This document shows positions 1-5,933 of a DNA stretch of 9,094 bases, piece by piece. The notes beneath the pieces were generated by a model. That model was not told where the DNA came from. It searched no databases and saw only the letters and a program-made list of their open reading frames with translations. The position numbers and the translations under genes are program-made. How positions within the stretch are numbered: position 1 is the first letter of the stretch; the number at the start of each line of letters is the position of its first letter. Location: the NCBI GenBank assembly GCA_003852805.1, contig RDDY01000179.1:1-9094 (forward strand), written 5' to 3'. This DNA is from Chryseobacterium sp. (GTDB lineage Bacteria; Bacteroidota; Bacteroidia; Flavobacteriales; Weeksellaceae).

Positions 1-339
1 GGTTTTTACCTCGTCGTCTTCTACGTAGCTCGCTTTCATTCTGTCGAACAAGCCGAGGTCGTATTTGCCGTCCAGTTCACGCATCACGGTTCCCAGCGCA
101 TCAATGCTGCAGCCGGAAGCCATCTCTTTTTCCTCGTCCACGCAAACAACGATAAACTGATTCTTCTCGATCTTGAAAGAAGACGTCAAAGCTTTCCCGT
201 GTGCTGCCCAACCTGCGAGAAAATCATAGAGTTTCTCGGTTATGGCCTTTGCTTCAACTGCCGTAAACGGCCGCGACGCCGGATAAATGATGACGCGATA
301 ATCTTTGGTTTCTACTATGGTAGATTCTTCTATTTTCAT
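1..339 (-). CDS. Bacteroidota conserved protein of the family named 'ABC transporter ATPase' (5' part only)
   Basis: The gene starts at the ATG at 339-337 and runs leftward off the window edge, so only the first 113 codons are present. The visible protein has the segments YRVIIYPASRPFT (about 14-26), GWAAHGKALTSSF (43-55), QFIVVCVDE (61-69) and ASGCSIDALG (74-83). From memory these match a roughly 160-residue family common in Flavobacteriia and relatives that databases label 'ABC transporter ATPase'. No Walker A (GxxGxGK[ST]) or ABC signature is visible, and the expected full length is too short for an ABC ATPase, so that name is probably wrong. There is no signal peptide or membrane segment, so it is likely cytoplasmic. 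It follows the stop of the CCG Fe-S gene by one base (TAACATG on the minus strand), which suggests translational coupling and a role linked to that redox pair. The true function is unknown. Confidence 0.8.
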   Translation of the reverse strand, partial: MKIEESTIVETKDYRVIIYPASRPFTAVEAKAITEKLYDFLAGWAAHGKALTSSFKIEKNQFIVVCVDEEKEMASGCSIDALGTVMRELDGKYDLGLFDRMKASYVEDDEVKT

Positions 340-340
340 G

Positions 341-1126
341 TTAAAGGTCTTCTGCTTCCGCTATAAGTTCTACTATATCTTTAACGGCAACTTCGGTGGT
401 TTTATTGAAATGCTTCACGCCATCCACTATCATGGTTTTGCAGAACGGACATCCGGTGGCCACAATATCGGGTTGTATACTCAGCGCCTCTTCGGTGCGT
501 TCTACGTTGATATCCTTGTTGCCGGGTTCAGGCTCCTTGAACATCTGTGCGCCGCCCGCACCGCAGCAAAGACCGTTTTGCTTGCAGCGCTTCATCTCTA
601 CCAATTCCGCGTCCAGGCGTTGCAGCAGCTCGCGCGGTGCCTCGTATTCGCCGTTGCCACGGCCCAAGTAACACGGATCGTGAAAGGTGATTCTTTTGCC
701 TTTGAAGCTTCCGCCTTCCACTTTCAGCCGTCCTTCCTTCATCAGCTTGTTCAGGAATTGAGTGTGGTGCATCACCTCGTAGTGACCGCCTAAAGACGGA
801 TACTCGTTTTTGATGATGTTGAAGCAATGCGGGCAGGCCGTCACTATTTTCTTGACGCCGTAACCGTTCATGATCTCGATGTTGGTCAACGCCATCATCT
901 GATAAACAAACTCGTTCCCGGCGCGTTTGGCAGGATCGCCGTTGCAGCTTTCTTCCTGTCCCAAAACAGCAAACTCCACTCCTATCTTGTGCAGTATCTT
1001 GGCAAATGCTTTGGTGATTTTCTTGGCGTGGTCGTCAAAACTGCTCATGCATCCCACGAAGAAAAGAACTTCCGGCGCTTTGCCTTCGGCCGCGTATTCG
1101 GCCATTGTTTTTATGTGAAAATCCAT
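341..1126 (-). CDS. (Fe-S)-binding protein with two CCG (DUF224/HdrB-like) domains
   Basis: This 261-residue soluble protein belongs to the cysteine-rich CCG family (HdrB/HdrD C-terminus, GlcF, LutA), whose domains bind Fe-S clusters that take part in two-electron chemistry. The first motif uses C26 (VGCMSS), C61 (ESCNGDP) and C98/C101 (CPHC). The second uses C152 (HDPCYLG), C187-C188 (LCCGAGG) and C226/C229 (CPFC), with an additional C181. The second motif is complete. In the first, the usual CC pair is reduced to C-N, which I believe is normal for the Bacteroidota members, where a Thr is often seen. No ferredoxin-type CxxCxxCxxxCP motif is present; the partner gene 57 bases upstream supplies two. 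The protein is probably the catalytic or electron-accepting subunit of a membrane quinone-linked oxidoreductase. The ATG at 1126 is preceded by AT-rich sequence without a clear ribosome binding site. Its substrate cannot be read from the sequence. Confidence 0.9.
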   Translation of the reverse strand: MDFHIKTMAEYAAEGKAPEVLFFVGCMSSFDDHAKKITKAFAKILHKIGVEFAVLGQEESCNGDPAKRAGNEFVYQMMALTNIEIMNGYGVKKIVTACPHCFNIIKNEYPSLGGHYEVMHHTQFLNKLMKEGRLKVEGGSFKGKRITFHDPCYLGRGNGEYEAPRELLQRLDAELVEMKRCKQNGLCCGAGGAQMFKEPEPGNKDINVERTEEALSIQPDIVATGCPFCKTMIVDGVKHFNKTTEVAVKDIVELIAEAEDL

Positions 1127-1183
1127 CTTTAAAATTTACCGTTAGTCCTTCAGCTTATGTCAACTGAATACAGGATTGTACTA

Positions 1184-2512
1184 TTACTCGTTGGTCCAGT
1201 TGAGGCGGTCCGCTTGGCTGTACTGCCACGGCGCGGCATTGTTTTCCACATTCGCCATCATCAGATTCAACTCTTGTGGCGCTGCGGACTGTTCCATTAC
1301 CAAGAATCTGCGCATCTCCACAATGATGGAAAGCGGATCTATCAGAACGGGGCAAGCCTCTACGCAAGCGTTGCAGGTGGTACATGCCCAAATTTCTTCA
1401 CGAGTGATATGGTCGTCGAGCAATTTTTTGCCGTCGTCCACAAACTTGCCGTTTTTATTGATGTTGCGCCCTACTTCTTCCAAGCGGTCGCGCGTGTCCA
1501 TCATTATCTTTCTCGGCGAGAGTTTTTTACCGGTGATGTTCGCCGGACAAACAGCGGTACAACGGCCGCACTCTGTGCAAGAATAAGCGTTCAGCAATTG
1601 AACTTGGTTAAGGTCGAAGATATCTTCCGCACCAAACTTTGCCGGAACCGCATTTGGGTCGGCTTCGGACGGCGGCGCGGCATACGGATCAGCGTTCGGG
1701 TCCATCATCAGCTTGATCTCTGCCGTTACTGACTCCAAGTTATTGAACTCGCCTTTCGGTTTGAGATTGGCAAACCAAGTATTGGGGAACGCGAAAATAA
1801 TATGCAGGTGTTTGGAATAGTACAGATAGTTCATGAAGAACAGAATGCCAACAAAATGAAACCACCAAGACACCTGCTCTATGAGATGCAACATTTGTGA
1901 ACCGACGCCGCTGAAAACGCTACCGAGCAACAGAGTGCTGACGGGGAAGTTACCCAACGGCTCGGCGCCGCGAGCGATCAATTCCGCATCGGCAGCGTTC
2001 ATGGCAAGAAACGCAACCATCAGCGCAAACTCGATTACCAGAATCCAGCTGGCGTCACGCTTCGGCCATCCGAACAATTCTTTCATGTTCAAACGGCGGA
2101 TGTGCAAAAAGTTCCTGCGGATGAAGAAAACGGTAACAGACACCAAAACCAAAATGGCCAGCACTTCTAAAATTGCCGTAAAAACGCCGTATGCTTGCAC
2201 ACCGACTACCGATGCGAGAAAGCGCTTGGTACCGAACACTCCGTCGATGATGATCTCCAGCAACTCGAGGTTGATGATGATAAAGCCCAGATAAACAATG
2301 ATATGCAGAATGCCGGCAACGGGACGCTTCACCATTTTGCCCTGGCCCAACGCCACGCGCGCCATGGTGGCCCAGCGCTCGCCGGGATTGTCGGTGCGGT
2401 CTATCTTCTTGCCCAGCTTGATGTTGCGCACAATCTCGCGCATGCCTTTGAAGAATAAACCGAAACCAATGATTGTCAGGATGACAAACAATATGTTGTC
2501 GAGATACTGCAT
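1184..2512 (-). CDS. Membrane 4Fe-4S dicluster protein with NarI-like cytochrome b domain
   Basis: This 442-residue protein has a membrane N-terminal half and an Fe-S C-terminal half. Hydrophobic segments lie near residues 5-24, 65-90, 107-131, 156-174 and 214-234, with a weaker one near 190-205. H70, H209, H219, H235 and H237 in or beside them are candidate heme b ligands, as in the NarI/HdrE/DsrM type of quinone-reactive subunit. A Pro/Ala/Asp-rich linker (about 271-292) leads to two [4Fe-4S] motifs: C312-C315-C318-C322P and C377-C380-C383-C387P. The order resembles HdrE/DsrM joined to the ferredoxin part of HdrD/DsrK, while the CCG domains are encoded separately by the next gene. It likely sits in the inner membrane and passes electrons between (mena)quinone and the CCG protein; direction and substrate are unknown. 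It starts 10 bases after the mlaD-like stop. Heme binding is inferred only from histidine placement. Confidence 0.88.
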   Translation of the reverse strand: MQYLDNILFVILTIIGFGLFFKGMREIVRNIKLGKKIDRTDNPGERWATMARVALGQGKMVKRPVAGILHIIVYLGFIIINLELLEIIIDGVFGTKRFLASVVGVQAYGVFTAILEVLAILVLVSVTVFFIRRNFLHIRRLNMKELFGWPKRDASWILVIEFALMVAFLAMNAADAELIARGAEPLGNFPVSTLLLGSVFSGVGSQMLHLIEQVSWWFHFVGILFFMNYLYYSKHLHIIFAFPNTWFANLKPKGEFNNLESVTAEIKLMMDPNADPYAAPPSEADPNAVPAKFGAEDIFDLNQVQLLNAYSCTECGRCTAVCPANITGKKLSPRKIMMDTRDRLEEVGRNINKNGKFVDDGKKLLDDHITREEIWACTTCNACVEACPVLIDPLSIIVEMRRFLVMEQSAAPQELNLMMANVENNAAPWQYSQADRLNWTNE

Positions 2513-2522
2513 AATGATCAGA

Positions 2523-3470
2523 TTATGGTTTTACTTTGCCAAAAACCGAGAAGTTGAGATAACGTTTCGGATTTGCCTTTATGTCTTCGGCCAACTCGTT
2601 CAAAGAGTTTGCCGTACGGTTCAGATTGTTGTAAAGTTCTTCGTCTTGGGTAAGCTTGCCCAGAGAACCTTTGCCGCCGTTAACGCCTTCCACCAGATTG
2701 TTCAGCTGCATCGAAGTTTGGTTGAGACGGTCGATGGTTGAATTCAGCTTTTTGACATCGATATCGTTGGCAACGCGTCCGTAACTTCCTACCGCCGTAT
2801 TGGCTGCCAAAACGGTTTTGTTGGCATTGTCCAGGAGCGATGCCACGCGCACCTCGTTGCTGCTAAGGATGCGGTTGGTGTGCAAACTCGCCTGCTTAAA
2901 GGTCTCGACGGTACTGTTGAGGTTGGCCAACAAAAGCTTTATTTCACGACGGTTCTGATCGTCCACAATGCTGTTGGCTTTTGCCAGTGCCGAATCCAGT
3001 TTCGAAAGAACACCGGACACCTGGTCCTTTACCGGACCGACCTGTGACGAAATGGAACTGAGCATGGACAGTTGGAAATTGCCGCGCAATGTATCGCCGT
3101 CTTTGGCGATAGGCTGATCGTAAGCCAGATTGATGCGGATTTCTTTTCCTGACATGAACCCGGGTTCAAAAATTTCGACACTGGAATTCTTCGAGAAACG
3201 GAAGTCGTTGTCTACGGTGATCTTTACCACAAAGTAGATCTTTCCGTCGCGGGTGGTCTGCGGGCGGATCTGATCTACCTGTCCTACCTTCAGACCGTTT
3301 ATTGAAACAGGATTGGAGACGGCCAAGCCTTCCACGTTGTCATACTTCACATAGTAGACGTCGTCGGTTGTGAAGAGATTCTTTCCTTTCATGAATTGAA
3401 AAAGGATCACAAACCCGACGATTGCCAACAATGCGATGAGTCCTGCTTTTACTTCTTTTGTGAATTTCAC
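2523..3470 (-). CDS. MlaD family (MCE domain) lipid-transport protein
   Basis: This 315-residue protein has one N-terminal membrane anchor (about 9-26, after the basic start KFTKEVK), then an MCE domain at about 38-117 with the typical stretches YYVKYDNVEGL, VSINGLKVGQV and FMSGKEIRI. A long helical, probably coiled-coil region (about 135-290) follows, ending in GSLGKLTQDEELYNNLN and a C-terminal ANPKRYLNFSVFGK block that I recognise from Bacteroidota members. MCE proteins form hexameric rings that carry lipids across the periplasm, usually with an MlaE/MlaF transporter. No mlaE or mlaF lies in this window. The start is GTG (3470-3468): no in-frame ATG occurs nearby upstream, and starting here keeps the basic residues before the anchor. 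A strong -7 element sits 17 bases upstream. The gene heads the leftward operon with the Fe-S pair. Confidence 0.93.
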   Translation of the reverse strand: MKFTKEVKAGLIALLAIVGFVILFQFMKGKNLFTTDDVYYVKYDNVEGLAVSNPVSINGLKVGQVDQIRPQTTRDGKIYFVVKITVDNDFRFSKNSSVEIFEPGFMSGKEIRINLAYDQPIAKDGDTLRGNFQLSMLSSISSQVGPVKDQVSGVLSKLDSALAKANSIVDDQNRREIKLLLANLNSTVETFKQASLHTNRILSSNEVRVASLLDNANKTVLAANTAVGSYGRVANDIDVKKLNSTIDRLNQTSMQLNNLVEGVNGGKGSLGKLTQDEELYNNLNRTANSLNELAEDIKANPKRYLNFSVFGKVKP

Positions 3471-3487
3471 CCTATTGATTTTATAAG

Positions 3488-3495
3488 CAAATATA
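3488..3495 (-). promoter_or_regulatory. Bacteroidota -7 promoter element for the mlaD-led operon
   Basis: On the minus strand this reads TATATTTG, a perfect match to the Bacteroidota sigma-ABfr -7 consensus TAnnTTTG. It lies 17 bases before the GTG start, between the upstream terminator and mlaD, where a promoter is needed. The expected leader would be only about 10 bases. I find no TTG/TTTG -33 element about 19-21 bases further upstream, so the call rests on the -7 box and its position. Confidence 0.5.
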
Positions 3496-3531
3496 CTGTT
3501 TTTGACTAAATACCGGTTTTTGCTTCCACAG

Positions 3532-3560
3532 AAAAAGCAGCCTTTTAAGGGCTGCTTTTT
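3532..3560 (-). terminator. Rho-independent terminator after the ppiD-like gene
   Basis: AAAAAGCAGCC (3532-3542) and GGCTGCTTTTT (3550-3560) are perfect 11-base inverted arms around a 7-base loop. The GC core of six pairs is flanked by A and T runs, so the structure has a U-tail on either strand. It lies 18 bases beyond the stop of the leftward ppiD-like gene and upstream of the mlaD promoter, so its likely job is to end the ppiD-like transcript. Nothing rightward ends here, so its use on the plus strand would at most stop antisense transcripts. Confidence 0.85.
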
Positions 3561-3578
3561 GCTGTATATGAATGCTTT

Positions 3579-5738
3579 TTATTGCTGTGCTCTCGCCTTG
3601 TTATAGATTTCTATACGGTAATCCTTTATGTCGGCTTTGTCTTGCAAACTCTTCAGCAAGCCTTGACCAAACATCTGTGCGCTCTGCTGAGAGATCATCT
3701 GAGCCACCTGCTTGGCGTCGCCCGGTTGCTTGTTGTCTGCCACGCTCTTTTTGACTACCACATATACTCCCGTCAATCCCTCTACCGGATTGGACATTTT
3801 GCCTTTTTGCACACCGAACGCTGCACCTGCCACACGCGGCTCAGGAATACCGCCGATCAGCGGTGACAACATATTGATCTGCCCGGCCGCTTTCTGAGTT
3901 CCGAAAAGCTTTGCAACCTGATCCAATGTTGAAGGCTTGGCTGCATTGATCTTCTCCTCGATTTTCTTGGCAAGCAGTTTATTCATTACCAACTGTTCTA
4001 TCTGCGGCCTTACCGATTCGGGATCTGCCAGTCCTGCTTCTTGCTTACCGTTCAGGTATGCTACGATGTAATCTCCGTTGCCTGTCGTGAAGATATTGGT
4101 ATCGCCTACTTTCGTCTTTTTGTCGAAAGCCCAAGCCAATACATCAGCATCTTTATCCGTACCGATTCCCTCGATATGACCTTGGAAGCGGCTCGCGGCG
4201 CGAGGGTTCACATATTCGTATCCGCTCTTCTTCGCGACATTGGCAAAGTCGTTGAAGCTTTTGCCTTGAATCTGTTGGATGAATTTATTGGCGTCTGTAT
4301 AAACCTTATCCGACGTTTCTTTACCCGTACGGATTTCCTTTACCAGGTTCGCAACCTTGTAAGCCATCGCGCCGGCTTTTTTGTCTTGAATGTTGATTAC
4401 GTGGTAACCGAACTGCGTCTCTACCACGCCTGTAGTTCCTTTCGGATTATCGGCCAAGAATTTTTTAAACTCGGGCACAAACGGTGTTTCTTCCGTTGTC
4501 CAACCCAGTTCGCCGCCTTGTTGTGCAGAGCCTGTGTCGGCAGAGAGGGTAACCATCTGACCAAACTTCGACGGATCGGCTTTTACCACCGCGCCGATGC
4601 TGTCTGCCAGTTTCTTCGCCTGCTCTTTGCTGCGTGTTACGTTGCCTGCCTGCTGAGCGGCTTGATTGCCTTTGTAGGTAATCAGGATATGGCGGCTGCG
4701 GATGGAGTCACTCGGCTTCTTGCCCATCAGCTTGGAAACCACATAGAAATTATCTTGGAATTTGTACGGTCCGAAGGATTGTCCCGGCGCAGCCGTTTTC
4801 AAAAACTCGCGGATATTCTCCGGCTGTTGATCCAGCGGAAGGTATTGCGGGTTGTAGTCTACATCACTGTTGACTTTCACAAACATAGAATCGCTCTTGT
4901 TGTTTTGGAAGCTCTCCACACCGTTGCCCATGTCTACGCCTTGGGTGTTGAGCGCGGTGATCTCCTTAAGAGTCTGCGCATCATCTGCGGCGCTGGCTTT
5001 GGCCGGGAAGTAAACAACCCCCAGATTACGGCTTGCATCTGCCTTAAACTGCGTAGGATGTTTCTTTATGTAATCTGCAAGATCTGCCGTGGTTACCTTT
5101 ACGGGATTGGTGCGGGCAAAGGCGGCATAGTCTACCTTCACATAGTCTATATCGGCCATCTGATCACGCTGACGCAGGATCTCTGCAGCTTCTTTATTGT
5201 TTGCGGTAATGGCACCCGAAACGTTGGCGAAGAACTGTCTTGCCATCATTCGATACTCCATCGCTTTTCTGATCTTCAACCAGTTGTTATACGCTTCCGG
5301 ATTCAGATTGTCGGCCTTCATCCGATCGATTTCCGCACGCAATTCCTGCGTTTTAAAGTTGCCTTTCTCATCAAAAAGCTGAGGGTTTTGTGCGAACATC
5401 GGGTCAAACTGCACTTGGTTCCAGAAAACATCCTCGGTCAGTTTCAGACCCATTTTATCAAACTGCTGCTTGATCAATTTGGACTGAATAAGCATCTGCC
5501 AGGCTTGCTCTTCCAAGGCTTCCTGCGGCTGTCCCTGCGCCTGCTGTTGCAAGACAAAGATCTGGTCGTTCAGCTCATCACGCGTAATTTCTTCACCGTT
5601 AACCTTTCCCAGTATGTTCGGATTCTTACCGAATACTTTGTCCAGACTTTCAGGATTTACCAAAAAGGCAAGCAGTGCCACTGCAATAAAGCCGATAAGT
5701 ATCCAGGGTCTTTTTCGTATTTCTCCTAAAACTGCCAT
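3579..5738 (-). CDS. Membrane-anchored peptidyl-prolyl isomerase, PpiD/SurA type
   Basis: This 719-residue protein begins MAVLGEIRKRPWILIGF, a short basic cytoplasmic tail and a single membrane helix (about 11-27). That is the PpiD layout: anchored in the inner membrane and facing the periplasm. A SurA-N/PpiD chaperone region follows (about 40-200: NILGKVNGEEITRDELND, then QMLIQSKLIKQQFDKMGL). A parvulin-type rotamase domain lies at about 345-453 with RSRHILI, a GGELGW motif and TQFGYHVINI. The remaining 260 residues look soluble and may hold a second degenerate parvulin-like or chaperone segment. PpiD-like proteins assist folding of secreted and outer-membrane proteins. The length is above the roughly 620 residues of E. 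coli PpiD, as is usual in Bacteroidota. The ATG at 5738 is favoured because it gives the conserved MAVLGxIRxRxWILI start. The gene is divergent from lon, ends at a terminator, and so is probably monocistronic. Confidence 0.93.
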   Translation of the reverse strand: MAVLGEIRKRPWILIGFIAVALLAFLVNPESLDKVFGKNPNILGKVNGEEITRDELNDQIFVLQQQAQGQPQEALEEQAWQMLIQSKLIKQQFDKMGLKLTEDVFWNQVQFDPMFAQNPQLFDEKGNFKTQELRAEIDRMKADNLNPEAYNNWLKIRKAMEYRMMARQFFANVSGAITANNKEAAEILRQRDQMADIDYVKVDYAAFARTNPVKVTTADLADYIKKHPTQFKADASRNLGVVYFPAKASAADDAQTLKEITALNTQGVDMGNGVESFQNNKSDSMFVKVNSDVDYNPQYLPLDQQPENIREFLKTAAPGQSFGPYKFQDNFYVVSKLMGKKPSDSIRSRHILITYKGNQAAQQAGNVTRSKEQAKKLADSIGAVVKADPSKFGQMVTLSADTGSAQQGGELGWTTEETPFVPEFKKFLADNPKGTTGVVETQFGYHVINIQDKKAGAMAYKVANLVKEIRTGKETSDKVYTDANKFIQQIQGKSFNDFANVAKKSGYEYVNPRAASRFQGHIEGIGTDKDADVLAWAFDKKTKVGDTNIFTTGNGDYIVAYLNGKQEAGLADPESVRPQIEQLVMNKLLAKKIEEKINAAKPSTLDQVAKLFGTQKAAGQINMLSPLIGGIPEPRVAGAAFGVQKGKMSNPVEGLTGVYVVVKKSVADNKQPGDAKQVAQMISQQSAQMFGQGLLKSLQDKADIKDYRIEIYNKARAQQ

Positions 5739-5765
5739 TAATACAACTGTTTATAAATCAGGACG

Positions 5766-5773
5766 CGAAAATA
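5766..5773 (-). promoter_or_regulatory. Possible -7 promoter element for the ppiD-like gene
   Basis: The minus strand reads TATTTTCG, seven of eight matches to TAnnTTTG, 27 bases before the ppiD-like ATG in an AT-rich stretch (about 5766-5808). No convincing -33 TTG is seen. It is a weak call, based on position and partial consensus. Confidence 0.3.
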
Positions 5774-5808
5774 CATATTTTTAAATGAAAAGTGAAAAAA
5801 TGTTAAAC

Positions 5809-5861
5809 GCCCTGCCGCATGCACAATCGGCAATTTTGTCGCAATTTCCGGTGCGGCGGGC
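5809..5861. repeat. Imperfect inverted repeat in the ppiD/lon divergent region
   Basis: GCCCTGCCGCA (5809-5819) pairs with TGCGGCGGGC (5852-5861): ten Watson-Crick pairs with one bulged T at 5813 and a 32-base loop. The arms are GC-rich inside an otherwise AT-leaning intergenic region. The loop contains GCAATTT twice (5830-5836 and 5841-5847). It could be a stem in the lon leader RNA, an operator, or chance. It does not match the CIRCE heat-shock operator. Confidence 0.35.
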
Positions 5862-5933
5862 AATGGCATATCTGTTGTCAAATCATGGTGCCGTGCCGAG
5901 GCTCCTGAAAACAGAAGCCTGAAGACCACCGGC

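Noticed and set aside
1149..1168. Small hairpin in the 57-base gap between the two Fe-S genes
   Set aside because: It has only five good pairs plus weak ones and no T-run, so it is too weak to call a terminator or processing site.
305..1732. Plus-strand frames of 60-191 codons opposite the Fe-S genes
   Set aside because: The minus-strand proteins have full Cys motifs and operon spacing. The plus-strand frames have neither motifs nor start signals.
4041..5729. 562-codon open frame on the plus strand, opposite the ppiD-like gene
   Set aside because: It lies wholly antisense to a well-supported gene with clear domains. Its translation has no recognisable domain and looks like the reverse reading of that gene's codons.
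5834..5877. TTTTG (5834-5838) and TATCTGTTG (5869-5877) as a lon promoter
   Set aside because: The spacing of about 30 bases is well over the usual 19-21 and the -7 match is poor.
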